Of a DNA stretch of 57,923 bases, positions 8,721 through 16,867 are shown one piece after another. The notes beneath the pieces were generated by a model. The model searched no databases and was not told the origin of the DNA. It saw only the letters and a program-made list of their open reading frames with translations. The position numbers and the translations under genes were made by a program. How positions within the stretch are numbered: the stretch's first letter is position 1; every line of letters starts with the position of its first letter. Source of the stretch: Intestinibacillus massiliensis (GTDB taxonomy: Bacteria > Bacillota > Clostridia > Oscillospirales > Butyricicoccaceae); the NCBI RefSeq assembly GCF_900155735.1, contig NZ_LT707059.1, positions 530,171 through 588,093 of the forward strand, read 5' to 3'.

Positions 8721-8751
8721 AAAAAAGAGGGCACAAGATCTTGTGCCCTCT
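8721..8751 (-). terminator. Intrinsic terminator of cotJC
   Basis: A perfect 24-bp palindrome (8727-8750, centre AGATCT). Reading leftwards it is followed by a T6 run, as expected for a terminator directly after the CotJC stop codon. Confidence 0.85.
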
Positions 8752-8765
8752 CCTTGTGTTGCGAC

Positions 8766-9446
8766 TTACTGGGGGTTCGCCGGCGCGAAGGACGGCGGGG
8801 TCGGGTTGATCTGCTTGGGGTTGGGTTTGCTGTCCGGTGTGGACAGGTCGAAGTAAAGCTTGGAGTCCGCGGTCAGCCCAAAATCACGGTTGGAGCCGGT
8901 ATCGCGGATTTTGTTAAACGCCTCGCGGAACAGCGCGTTATGCGCCTCCTCACGCTCCAGAAGGAACTCAATCGTTTCTTTGACATATTTGTCCTCAATC
9001 TGGCGGTAAAGGTATTCATAGACCACCTTTGCGCGCTGTTCGGAGGCAATATTGGACAGCAGGTCGGCGGCAAGGTCGCCGGTCACGGTGACGTAATCCG
9101 CGGTCCAAGAATAGCCGGAAGCATTGTACAGCCCAGCGCACAGGCCGTTCAGGACATGCGTTTCAATGGTGCCCGCGCTGACCGCCTGGTTGTCCACTTC
9201 GTGCCCGTTAAGCAGCGTGATCGTCTGCGCCACCATTTCCATGTGGCTCAGTTCCTCCGCACCGATATCCAGGAACAAGTCTTTAATGACCGGATCCTTG
9301 ATGCGGAAGCTCTGGGAAAGGTACTGCATGGCCGACTTTAACTCGCCGTTCGCACCGCCAAGCTGCTCCTGCATCAGGACGGCATACTGCGGATTGGGCT
9401 TTTCGACCTTTACTTCGCGCAACATGGGTTTTTCATGCTTAAACAT
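8766..9446 (-). CDS. cotJC: Manganese catalase-like spore coat protein CotJC
   Basis: Ferritin-like dimanganese protein of 226 residues, related to manganese catalases and to CotJC of the spore coat. Metal-ligand segments are visible: NGELKSAMQYL, GAEELSHMEM and the later EREEAHNALF. YVTVTGDLAADLLSNIASEQRAK is also typical of the family. The C-terminus is Pro/Asn-rich. The start ATG at 9446 has AAGGGAG upstream. The usual partners CotJA and CotJB are absent on both sides. On the leftward strand the sequence CATACTAAT at 9482-9474 resembles a SigE -10 box, which would fit mother-cell expression (inference). Confidence 0.92.
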   Translation of the reverse strand: MFKHEKPMLREVKVEKPNPQYAVLMQEQLGGANGELKSAMQYLSQSFRIKDPVIKDLFLDIGAEELSHMEMVAQTITLLNGHEVDNQAVSAGTIETHVLNGLCAGLYNASGYSWTADYVTVTGDLAADLLSNIASEQRAKVVYEYLYRQIEDKYVKETIEFLLEREEAHNALFREAFNKIRDTGSNRDFGLTADSKLYFDLSTPDSKPNPKQINPTPPSFAPANPQ

Positions 9447-9511
9447 ATTTATTCACTCCCTTTTTAGTTTATAATTAGTATGGGATTGATTAACAGTTTA
9501 CATACATGAAA

Positions 9512-9539
9512 AAAGCGCCTCTTTTTTAAGAAGCGCTTT
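9512..9539 (-). terminator. Intrinsic terminator of the lipoprotein gene
   Basis: On the minus strand GCGCTTCTT pairs with AAGAGGCGC (one G-U pair) around an A-rich loop and is followed by TTTTTT. It separates the lipoprotein gene from the cotJC promoter region. Confidence 0.8.
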
Positions 9540-9553
9540 AAAAGCGATGTGTA

Positions 9554-10051
9554 TCAAGCGGCGGGTTCCACGTTTTCTTCGGACAATCCATAAACGACGC
9601 ACAGCGTGTCCCGCAGCCCCTGCACGCGGCCGGTCAGCTGGTCAAGCTGGAAGACAATTGCCTCATAATCCTCCTGTACGAGGTTCCCCGCGGACAGGTC
9701 GTCCCCCGCCTGCGTGTCAAAGGCCGAAAGCTGGTCGTGGATGCCCTGCAGGGAATCAAGATAGGCGCGGTAATCCTTTTTTAGCGACTCGGTCGCGGGA
9801 CGGGGCTGGACGGGAAGCGTGTCGATACGCTCGGAAAGCTGATAAAGCTGCTGTTCCTCGGATTCAATCGAGACGCGGTAAGCTTCCGCGATGCGTGTGC
9901 TCACGGGATCCTCCTGCGGCGCGGATGCGCCGTCGTTGACCGCCTGCGGGGGCGTCGTGCTCTCCATATCGCTGGCCGCAGCGGACGAGCTACAGCCGGA
10001 CAGCGGGAACGCCAGCATCCCAGCCAGTAAAATATAAAATACTTGTTTCAT
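9554..10051 (-). CDS. Hypothetical lipoprotein
   Basis: A 165-residue exported protein with a lipoprotein signal: MKQVFYILLAGMLAFPLSGC, where LSGC is the lipobox and Cys20 the lipidation site. The mature part begins with a Ser/Ala/Pro linker and then forms an alpha-helical, Gln/Glu/Leu-rich region (about 55-150) likely to be a helical bundle. No family is recognised. GGAGGCGG precedes ATG 10051. It stands alone between two terminators. Confidence 0.8.
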   Translation of the reverse strand: MKQVFYILLAGMLAFPLSGCSSSAAASDMESTTPPQAVNDGASAPQEDPVSTRIAEAYRVSIESEEQQLYQLSERIDTLPVQPRPATESLKKDYRAYLDSLQGIHDQLSAFDTQAGDDLSAGNLVQEDYEAIVFQLDQLTGRVQGLRDTLCVVYGLSEENVEPAA

Positions 10052-10242
10052 ATGGCAACCGCCTCCACGGACTTAGACTATTATTTGAGTATTAGTATAG
10101 CATATGGAATCCGCAAGATTATCAATGAAATGTTAAAATTTTTGAGTTAAAATAAAAACAAGGAACAAAACGCCGGAGGCTTCGTCTAAAAAAGTAAATA
10201 CGTGGAAACAAAGGGCGCACATAGGGAATGGAGGGAATCTTT

Positions 10243-12378
10243 ATGAAACGGTTAATCGCAAGTATGCTGGCGGCTTGCCTTGTAACGGGGGCGGCAGCCG
10301 CGGCGGAACCGGACACGACGCAAAATGCGCAGCTTGAAGCGGTGACGCGTTCGGTTAAGGCGCAGCTGGATATTGGAGACCAGTATACGGATTTTTATGG
10401 GCAGCTTGACGACGATGGGCTGGAACCCTACTGGAACCTGCAGTGGGAAGCGCCCGGCGAACGGATTGGGGTCGAGGCGTCGCAGGACGGCGTAATCCGC
10501 TGGTATAGCCGAAATACGGACGGCATTGCGCGGTATGGGGATGATTTCCCGCCGCAGCTTCCCAAGATCACGCGGGAACAGGCACAGGCCGCCGCGCAGG
10601 CGTTTGCAAAGCGGGTGCTGAAATCCGGCGAGACCGTGGTGTTTGAGGAAAACACGGATAGCGCCCGTCCACTGAATACGGACAGCTTTTATTTATATGG
10701 CACGCTCCATTATAACGGCCTTCCGACGCCGGTATCCATCAGCATGAGCGTGCGCACCTCTAACCTGGAGGTCTACCGGTATAACCGCAACGCGGATAAG
10801 CGGGTCGGGGCAATCCCATCTAAAACGCCGTCCGTCCGGCAGGCGGATGCTGCTGCGTTACTGCGCGGCACCCGTAAGCTCCAGCTTGTCTATACGACGC
10901 AAACAGGGGACGGTAAGCCTTTGGACAAGGCGGTGCTGCGTTATGTGCCGGAAGATGTGGACAACTTTATCGTCGACGCGCAGAGCGGCAAGCTGGTTAA
11001 TTTGACAGCGCTCATGGAACAGCTTGCCCGCAACGGCGCTACCGCGGATGCATCCGCCGGGGACGGCGGTACAATGTCCGGCGCGGCAAAGGAACAAGGG
11101 CTTAGCGAGGCGGAGCAACAGGGCGCGGACCTGCTGCGGGACGTGCTCAGCAAAGAGGCGCTTGACCAGAAGCTGCGCGCGATGGGCGAGCTGGGGCTTT
11201 CCGGTTTCCAGATTATGAACGCCAGCTACCGGGTCAACCGTGAAAGCAAAGACGTATCCTGCTATCTGAGCTACACAAAGGGGAGCGGCGAAGCGCAGGC
11301 GCATAAGTATGCTTCCGTTGATGCAAAGACCGGCGCGCTGCAGTCGCTCTACACCTATGGGGAGGCGCCGGAGCAGCCTGCCGGGAGATACACCGGCGAA
11401 GCCGCGCAGACGCAGGCGGAGGCGTTCCTGGCCAAATACGAAAGCGCGCGTTTTGCAAAGACCGGCCTGTACAAATCCGACGAAGGGGATAACCGCGCGG
11501 TAAGCCTGGTCTATGCACAGCAGGAAAACGGTTACCCGTTCCCGGAAAACCAGTATACCGTTGGGATCAACCGGGAAAACGGCACGGTTGATCGCTTTAC
11601 TAGCTCCTGGACGGAGGGGGTTACGTTTGACGATGCGCAAAACCTGATCGGCGCCGACCAGGCGATGGACGCATACTTTGGCTCGTTCACAGTCACGCTA
11701 GGCTATATCGCGGTACCTGTCAAAATTGACCCGAATATCTATCCGCAATATGCAAAAGCCGGGTACACCTACCTATATGAGTGGCGGCTGGGGTATCAGG
11801 CGGAGCAGGACGGGCGTTGCTATGGCGTAGACGCCAAGACGGGCGAAGCGCTGTTTATCAAAACCGCCAAAGCAGAGGGGCTGCAATATGGCGATGTCGA
11901 TCTGGCAAAATATCCGCAAGCGGCGACGCTTGCAAGCTACGGCATCGGCTTTACCGGCGGCGCCCTACAGCCGCAGAAACAGTTGACACAGGCCGACCTG
12001 CTTGCGCTGCTGCTCAGCACAGACGGTTATTCCTATGACCCGGAGGCTGAAAAAGGGCTTGACCAGCTTTATGAGGCCGCGTACAGCCGCGGGCTGCTGA
12101 CGCGGACGGAACGCGCGCCGGAAGCGGCTGTCACCCGCACGGGGTTGGTAAAGATGCTTATTTCTGCCGCAGGCTATGGCAAGGCGGCAGAGCTTCCCGG
12201 GATATACCGCACGACATTTACGGATGAGGCTGCGATCCCGGCGGCGGATCTCGGCTATGTGGCAATTGCCCAGGGCATGGGCCTGGTACGCGGCGACGAA
12301 AAGGGGCGTTTCCAGCCCGGCGACGCGGCGACACGCGAACAGGCTATCATCGTACTTTATAACTATATGAGCAGATAA
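10243..12378 (+). CDS. Exported YcdB/YcdC-repeat protein with C-terminal SLH-like region
   Basis: A 711-residue secreted protein. The signal peptide is MKRLIASMLAACLVTGAAAA. The body contains several PepSY/YcdB-type repeats (ITREQAQAAAQAFAKRVLK near 105; AQTQAEAFLAKYESA near 385; VDAQSGKLVNL, VDAKTGALQSLYTYGE and VDAKTGEALFIKT mark repeat ends). The last 130 residues look like one or two SLH modules (FTDEAAIPAADLGYVAIAQG, then GDEKGRFQPGDAATREQAI), which would hold it to the cell wall. ATG 10243 is chosen because GGAGG lies 8 nt upstream; the ATG at 10228 overlaps that site. Function unknown; similar proteins are cell-surface or protease-inhibitor-like. Confidence 0.85.
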   Translation: MKRLIASMLAACLVTGAAAAAEPDTTQNAQLEAVTRSVKAQLDIGDQYTDFYGQLDDDGLEPYWNLQWEAPGERIGVEASQDGVIRWYSRNTDGIARYGDDFPPQLPKITREQAQAAAQAFAKRVLKSGETVVFEENTDSARPLNTDSFYLYGTLHYNGLPTPVSISMSVRTSNLEVYRYNRNADKRVGAIPSKTPSVRQADAAALLRGTRKLQLVYTTQTGDGKPLDKAVLRYVPEDVDNFIVDAQSGKLVNLTALMEQLARNGATADASAGDGGTMSGAAKEQGLSEAEQQGADLLRDVLSKEALDQKLRAMGELGLSGFQIMNASYRVNRESKDVSCYLSYTKGSGEAQAHKYASVDAKTGALQSLYTYGEAPEQPAGRYTGEAAQTQAEAFLAKYESARFAKTGLYKSDEGDNRAVSLVYAQQENGYPFPENQYTVGINRENGTVDRFTSSWTEGVTFDDAQNLIGADQAMDAYFGSFTVTLGYIAVPVKIDPNIYPQYAKAGYTYLYEWRLGYQAEQDGRCYGVDAKTGEALFIKTAKAEGLQYGDVDLAKYPQAATLASYGIGFTGGALQPQKQLTQADLLALLLSTDGYSYDPEAEKGLDQLYEAAYSRGLLTRTERAPEAAVTRTGLVKMLISAAGYGKAAELPGIYRTTFTDEAAIPAADLGYVAIAQGMGLVRGDEKGRFQPGDAATREQAIIVLYNYMSR

Positions 12379-12382
12379 GAAT

Positions 12383-12421
12383 AAAAAGGGCGCGCATTCA
12401 TTATGAATGCGCGCCCTTTTT
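12383..12421. terminator. Bidirectional terminator between convergent genes
   Basis: An 18-bp perfect inverted repeat (12383-12400 with 12404-12421) with a 3-nt loop; A-run on one side and T-run on the other, so it serves the SLH protein gene and the leftward symporter gene. Confidence 0.92.
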
Positions 12422-12424
12422 CAT

Positions 12425-13831
12425 TTAAAGCTTGTGCCGGTCAAAATAGCTGCGGGTTTCCTTGACAACCACGCCGCTGAGTACGATCAGTGCGATCATA
12501 TTCGGGAAGGCCATCAGGCCGTTGAAGATATCGGCGATGGTCCAAACGGCGGATACCGTCATGTAAGGCCCGATAAAGACCGCCAGGATGTACAGCCAAC
12601 GGTAGGCAAGCACGCTGCCGCGGCTGCCGCCGGAGAAGTACTCCAGGCAGCGTTCACCGTAATAGTCCCAGCCCAGGATCGTGGTAAATGCGAAGAACAC
12701 CAGGCAGATCATCAGGATAAAGGAGGATACGGTCGCGCCGAAGGGAAGGCCGTTCTGGAACGCGAAGGTCGTGACCTGCACGCCTTCCAGGCCTTCTACC
12801 TGCCAGGCGCCGGTAAGGACGATGGCAAGGCCGGTCATGGTACAGATGATAATCGTATCGATGAAGGTACCGGTCATGGAGACCAGGCCCTGGCGTACCG
12901 GTTCCTTGGTCTGTGCGGCGGCCGCTGCAATCGGGGCGGAGCCGAGGCCGGCCTCGTTGGAGAAAATACCGCGCGCAATACCCATCTGCATGGCGATCAT
13001 CAGGCTGCCGACGATACCGCCTGTAACGGCGGCGGGGTTGAACGCGCCCTTGACGATCGTCATGATTGCATGCGGGATTTCTGTAACGTTAAACAGCAGC
13101 AGCAGTACGCAGAACACGACGTAAATGATCGCCATAAACGGTACGATGACCTGCGACACATTCGCGATGCGCTTAATGCCGCCGATGACGACTAGCGCCA
13201 CGCAGACCGTCAGGATCAGGCTGGCGATTACGACCGTCCAGGAGTAGGTCATGCCGAACAGGGTCACCGTCCACTGCTGGTTCGGGTCAAAGAAATTCTG
13301 TACGGCGGAAGCAATGCCGTTGACCTGGGTAAAGGTACCGATGCCGAACAGGCCGACGCACATGCCGAAAAAGGCAAACATCTTGGCGAGCCATTTCCAG
13401 CCCTTGCCCATGCCGCGTTCAATGTAATAGAACGGGCCGCCGAGGGCGTGGCCGTTTTCGTCGATCGTGCGGTATTTGACCGCAAGCACGCCTTCGGAAT
13501 ATTTGGTCGCCATGCCGAACAGGGCGGCGATCCACATCCAGAACAGCGCGCCGGGACCGCCTGCGCAGACCGCTGTGGCGACGCCGACGATATTACCGGT
13601 GCCTATCGTAGCGGATAGGGCGGTACAGAGCGCACCAAAGCTGGTTACTTCGCCATGGCCGCCCTCCTCGTTTTTGACCATGTACTTCAGCGCCTTGCCG
13701 AGGTGGCGGAGCTGAAGGCCGCGCAACCGGACTGTCAGCAGGATACCGCCGCATAGGATCAGGATGATGAGCGGCGCGCCCCACAAGGCGCCGTCGATCC
13801 AATTGAGTACACTGTTGATTTGTGCAAACAT
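12425..13831 (-). CDS. Sodium:alanine/glycine symporter (AgcS family)
   Basis: Integral membrane transporter, 468 residues, about 11 helices, importing alanine or glycine with sodium. Family motifs are plain: SFGALCTALSATIGTGNIVGVA (SATIGTGNI is diagnostic), GGPGALFWMW, KYSEGVLAVKYR, GGPFYYIERGMG, GIARGIFSNEAGLGSAPIAAA and GWDYYGERC. ATG 13831 follows GAGGGGAAGAAAG; a longer frame to 14044 runs through the leader and is rejected. The glycine riboswitch and terminator immediately upstream argue that glycine is a physiological substrate. Confidence 0.95.
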   Translation of the reverse strand: MFAQINSVLNWIDGALWGAPLIILILCGGILLTVRLRGLQLRHLGKALKYMVKNEEGGHGEVTSFGALCTALSATIGTGNIVGVATAVCAGGPGALFWMWIAALFGMATKYSEGVLAVKYRTIDENGHALGGPFYYIERGMGKGWKWLAKMFAFFGMCVGLFGIGTFTQVNGIASAVQNFFDPNQQWTVTLFGMTYSWTVVIASLILTVCVALVVIGGIKRIANVSQVIVPFMAIIYVVFCVLLLLFNVTEIPHAIMTIVKGAFNPAAVTGGIVGSLMIAMQMGIARGIFSNEAGLGSAPIAAAAAQTKEPVRQGLVSMTGTFIDTIIICTMTGLAIVLTGAWQVEGLEGVQVTTFAFQNGLPFGATVSSFILMICLVFFAFTTILGWDYYGERCLEYFSGGSRGSVLAYRWLYILAVFIGPYMTVSAVWTIADIFNGLMAFPNMIALIVLSGVVVKETRSYFDRHKL

Positions 13832-13856
13832 TTCTTTCTTCCCCTCTTTTTTAAAT

Positions 13857-13887
13857 AAAAAAGCCGGCTCCGTTACCCGGACCCGAC
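13857..13887 (-). terminator. Riboswitch-controlled terminator before the symporter
   Basis: On the minus strand GTCGGGTCCG (13887-13878) pairs with CGGAGCCGGC (13872-13863) with one mismatch and one G-U, followed by TTTTTT, 26 nt before the symporter start. It lies between aptamer and gene, as expected for the expression platform. Confidence 0.8.
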
Positions 13888-13911
13888 CTTGAAGAGAAAA
13901 AGACATCACGC

Positions 13912-14003
13912 AATACGCTCTGTCCTTTTGCCTGAGAGATTGGCGGGCAAGCCCACCGTACACCTTCGGCGCTTCCTTAAAAGAAGACTCTCCAGAGTCG
14001 CGG
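13912..14003 (-). ncRNA. Glycine riboswitch aptamer (single copy)
   Basis: Reading leftwards the leader contains GGAGAGTC, GCGCCGAAGG and the hallmark CAATCTCTCAGGCAAAAGG, then ACAGAG. These are conserved parts of the glycine aptamer. Only one copy is seen, although tandem copies are common. It precedes an AgcS symporter and a terminator. Glycine binding would be expected to alter terminator formation; direction (on or off) is not deducible with confidence. Confidence 0.88.
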
Positions 14004-14023
14004 CGTATAAACCGCTGATAATC

Positions 14024-14052
14024 ATGATAGCATACAGCCCGCATAAGTTCAA
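14024..14052 (-). promoter_or_regulatory. Promoter of the glycine-riboswitch/symporter transcript
   Basis: On the minus strand TTGAAC (14052-14047) and TATCAT (14029-14024) with a 17-bp spacer, immediately upstream of the aptamer. Confidence 0.7.
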
Positions 14053-14148
14053 GAAAAATTTACAAAAAGACGCTATATTTCTTCACAAATGGTCAAATTA
14101 CCGCAAAAAAGGGGAGAGCATGGATACTCCCCCTTACAGCACAATTAT

Positions 14149-14382
14149 TTATTTGCAGAGCCCAGCAATTTTTTGCAAGAACAGCTGCGCTTTTGCGTCG
14201 TCAGCATCAATACGGACGGTCATCGGCTGGTTCAAATCCAGCGAAAATATACCCATAATGGATTTTGCGTCGATAATATAGTTGCCTGACAGGATGTCAA
14301 TATCAAACGGCATCTCTACCGCTGCATTACACAGCTCCTTGATATCTTCAACGCCTGCCAGATGGATGGTACGGCTTGTCAT
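14149..14382 (-). CDS. HPr-like protein without the phosphorylatable His (Crh-like)
   Basis: A 77-residue protein of the HPr fold. The second half carries the HPr pattern GNYIIDAKSIMGIFSLDLNQ, including Ser41, the equivalent of the HprK-phosphorylated Ser46, but the active-site loop normally reading GLHARPA is replaced by AGVEDIKELC, with no histidine at the phosphate-accepting position. It therefore cannot act as a normal PTS phosphocarrier and resembles Crh-type regulators. GGAGAGGTGG precedes ATG 14382. The gene stands alone; link to PTS or catabolite repression is inference. Confidence 0.85.
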   Translation of the reverse strand: MTSRTIHLAGVEDIKELCNAAVEMPFDIDILSGNYIIDAKSIMGIFSLDLNQPMTVRIDADDAKAQLFLQKIAGLCK

Positions 14383-14552
14383 AATATTCCACCTCTCCAG
14401 TATTGTATCTTTTGCCTGTTTCCATTATAATTTAAAACATGGATGAATTCAATCATTATTTGCCTTGACGCATTGGACGCGGCGCAAAGCCGTACATTAA
14501 TATAATAGGACGCCGGCGGCAGGCGGCGGCCGGCTGGAAGGGATGCATCATC

Positions 14553-14903
14553 ATGGATTTAAACGAGCTTATCACGCGGGCGGGCGGGGACTACGAACAG
14601 ACCTTGCGCCGCTTTGCAGGAAACGAAGCAATCATGCACCGGTTTGCGCTGAAATTCCCGCAGGACCCAAGTTTTCAAGAAATGGCGGAGGGCGTAGCGC
14701 GGAAAGATTACCCGTTGGTTGAGCGCGCGGCGCATACCATGAAAGGCACTGCGGCAAATTTGGGATTTCAGGCGCTTAGCGACTGTAGCGCGGCGCTCGT
14801 GCTCGCAGTACGGGAAGGGGACTATAGCAGTGCCGATTCACGGTTCGAGACGGTAAAGGGCGCGTATCTCGAGCTGATTGGCTGGATTGGCGCGCTTGCG
14901 TAA
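14553..14903 (+). CDS. Stand-alone HPt (histidine phosphotransfer) protein
   Basis: A 116-residue four-helix bundle protein of the HPt type. The phosphorelay histidine is His61 in AAHTMKGTAANLGF, and the flanking LVERAAHTMKG and LSDCSAALVLAVREGDYSSA match HPt domains. It has no attached kinase or receiver, so it should shuttle phosphate between separate proteins. AAGGG lies before ATG 14553. It is monocistronic; the partner kinase is not in the window (the two-component pair at 25.6 kb is a classical one without HPt need). Confidence 0.88.
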   Translation: MDLNELITRAGGDYEQTLRRFAGNEAIMHRFALKFPQDPSFQEMAEGVARKDYPLVERAAHTMKGTAANLGFQALSDCSAALVLAVREGDYSSADSRFETVKGAYLELIGWIGALA

Positions 14904-14967
14904 CGGGCATGCCGCCGGGGAAGGCGGCATCCGGGCAATTAACAATTACAAGGTTCCAGCAAAACAG

Positions 14968-15000
14968 GCCCGTGCAAACCAAGTTTGCGCGGGCTTTTTT
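14968..15000 (+). terminator. Intrinsic terminator after the HPt gene
   Basis: GCCCGTGCAAAC (14968-14979) pairs with GTTTGCGCGGGC (14983-14994) with one G-U pair, then TTTTTT. It ends 26 nt before the mtaB start. Confidence 0.9.
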
Positions 15001-15026
15001 GGCTGGGGACAGCGGGAGGAAAGGGC

Positions 15027-16310
15027 TTGAAATTTGGATTCTACACACTGGGCTGCAAGGTAAACCGGTTTGAAACACAGGCGCTGGAGCAGTTGGCGCG
15101 CATGCAGGGGCATGAAGTGGTTTCGCGGGACGCAGACATCTTTATTATCAATACCTGTACGGTTACGTCCGTAAGCGACCATAAAAATATCCGGGCATTC
15201 CATAAAATCCGTAAGGAGAACCCGCATGCGGTCATAGCGGCCTGTGGGTGCTTTGCGCAGACCAATCCGGACAAAGTGGCGGCGCAGCCGGAGGTCGACT
15301 TGATTTGCGGGACAGGGGACCGGTCGTCTATCATTGTGCGGTGCGTGGAAGCAGCGCAGGGGAGGCCGGATTCCAAAGCGCCTGAAGCGCCCGGGCGGGC
15401 GTTTGAGGTGCTGCCGGCCGGTGTGCCGGCTGGCCGGACAAGGGCGCTCCTGAAAGTGCAGGACGGGTGCGACAACTACTGTTCTTACTGCATCATCCCG
15501 TACGCACGCGGCCATGTCCGCTCCATGTCGTTTGACACGGTGTTGCAGCAGGTAGACGGGTTAAAGCGGCAGGGCGTGCATGAGATCGTGCTGACCGGGA
15601 TCGAGATCGCGGCGTACGGGAGGGACTTGCCCGGGCACCCCGGAATCGCGGATCTCATTTCTGCCGTTTGCAAGCACGCGCCGGAGGTGCGTATCCGTCT
15701 GTCATCCCTTGAGCCGCGGGCCGCGGACGAGGCATTTTGCAGGGAGCTGTCCCGGCGCCCCAACCTGGCGTACCATTTCCACCTGTCCCTGCAGAGCGGA
15801 TGCGATACCGTGCTCGCGCGGATGAACCGGAAATATACGGCCGCGCAGTATCTGGCCGCGGTTGACAGGCTGCGGCGCTATTTCCCCGGCTGCTCTATTA
15901 CGACCGACCTGATCATAGGGTTCCCCGGAGAATCGCAGGAGGAATTTGACCAAACGGCGGTGTTCGTGCGGGAGTGCAGGTTTGCGGATATGCATGTCTT
16001 CCCATATTCCCCCCGCGAGGGCACGCCCGCCGCGGGGATGGACGGGCAGGTGCCGGCGCAGGAAAAGGAGCGGCGCGCGGCACAGATGAAAGGCCTCGCC
16101 AAAGAAATGCGGCACGCATTCCTGAGCGGGTTCATGGGGCAGGAACTGGACGTCCTGCTGGAACATCCGGTGCGCGACGGCGTATGGGCGGGGCATGCGC
16201 AGTACCATTTTACAGTAGAGGTGGAAACGCCGTCGGGCGGGAAAAACCGGATGGCGCGTGTAATAATTGTTGGACAAAGCGGAGAAAGGTTGTACGGAAA
16301 AGAAATTTAA
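15027..16310 (+). CDS. mtaB: tRNA (t6A37) methylthiotransferase MtaB
   Basis: Radical-SAM enzyme that adds a methylthio group to t6A37 of ANN-decoding tRNAs. 427 residues. The N-terminal UPF0004 domain begins MKFGFYTLGCKVNRFETQAL and has conserved Cys (NTCTVTSVSD, AACGCFAQ). The SAM cluster motif is CDNYCSYCIIPYARG, and the C-terminal TRAM-like part is GQELDVLLEH onward. TTG 15027 is chosen: GGGAGG sits 7 nt upstream and the protein then begins exactly at the family start; the upstream ATG at 14985 lies inside the terminator. Confidence 0.93.
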   Translation: MKFGFYTLGCKVNRFETQALEQLARMQGHEVVSRDADIFIINTCTVTSVSDHKNIRAFHKIRKENPHAVIAACGCFAQTNPDKVAAQPEVDLICGTGDRSSIIVRCVEAAQGRPDSKAPEAPGRAFEVLPAGVPAGRTRALLKVQDGCDNYCSYCIIPYARGHVRSMSFDTVLQQVDGLKRQGVHEIVLTGIEIAAYGRDLPGHPGIADLISAVCKHAPEVRIRLSSLEPRAADEAFCRELSRRPNLAYHFHLSLQSGCDTVLARMNRKYTAAQYLAAVDRLRRYFPGCSITTDLIIGFPGESQEEFDQTAVFVRECRFADMHVFPYSPREGTPAAGMDGQVPAQEKERRAAQMKGLAKEMRHAFLSGFMGQELDVLLEHPVRDGVWAGHAQYHFTVEVETPSGGKNRMARVIIVGQSGERLYGKEI

Positions 16311-16390
16311 AAAACTTTGCAGGATGTGGGAACAGGTCAAGCCAATGAGCCATAGGATAAATTGAAATCACTGATAGGAGGATTTATCTT

Positions 16391-16606
16391 ATGTGTTCTG
16401 GAAATTCTTGGGGCGACAACTGCTGGTGGATTATCATCGCAATCATCCTGATCTGGTGCTGCTGCGGTAATGGCAATGGCTTCTTTGGCGGCTGCGGTGC
16501 AACGATGCCCGATTACACCTGCCGCGACCGCTGCTGCGATTGCTGCTGCGACGACTGCCGTTGCAACAACAATAATAACAACGGCTGCGGCGGCTGCTGC
16601 AGATAA
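16391..16606 (+). CDS. Small cysteine-rich single-pass membrane protein
   Basis: A 71-residue protein with 17 cysteines. It starts MCSGNSWGDNC, has one hydrophobic helix (about 12-22, WWIIIAIILIW) leading straight into CCCGNGNG, then dense Cys clusters (RDRCCDCCCDDCRC), an Asn run and GCGGCC at the end. TAGGAGG precedes the ATG well. No family is recognised. Dense cysteines may bind metal or form disulfide cross-links; spore or cell-envelope location is inference. It is the second Cys-rich protein in the window. Confidence 0.75.
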   Translation: MCSGNSWGDNCWWIIIAIILIWCCCGNGNGFFGGCGATMPDYTCRDRCCDCCCDDCRCNNNNNNGCGGCCR

Positions 16607-16651
16607 TCCGGCGGCAAACTTCAGACATACGCCCAATTTGAGCGCATGAGA

Positions 16652-16683
16652 ACGGCGGCGGGGGGATGGCCTCCCGCCGCCGT
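16652..16683 (+). terminator. GC-rich hairpin after the cysteine-rich gene
   Basis: ACGGCGGCGGG (16652-16662) pairs with CCCGCCGCCGT (16673-16683) around a 10-nt loop. No T-run follows, so it may be a weak terminator or an RNA-stability hairpin. Confidence 0.55.
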
Positions 16684-16774
16684 CCCGTTGTGTGGATGCC
16701 GCATAAAGAATCGGGGCATGTGGGACGCTATCTATATGAAAATGGCGCAAATACAAAGCAATGGATAAAACTAC

Positions 16775-16803
16775 TTGCCAAAGGCCGCGAAATAGTGTAA
16801 AAT
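16775..16803 (+). promoter_or_regulatory. Sigma-A-type promoter of efp
   Basis: TTGCCA (16775-16780) and TAAAAT (16798-16803) with a 17-bp spacer, 64 bp before the efp start codon. Confidence 0.65.
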
Positions 16804-16867
16804 AAATAGGCATTGATGTGAAGTGCTCAGTATTTTCAATATTCTTTATTTTTTTGGAGGATTTTAT

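Noticed and set aside
14440-14552. Possible c-di-GMP riboswitch because of GGCGCAAAGCC before the HPt gene
   Set aside because: Only one short block resembles the consensus; other conserved parts and pairing are missing.
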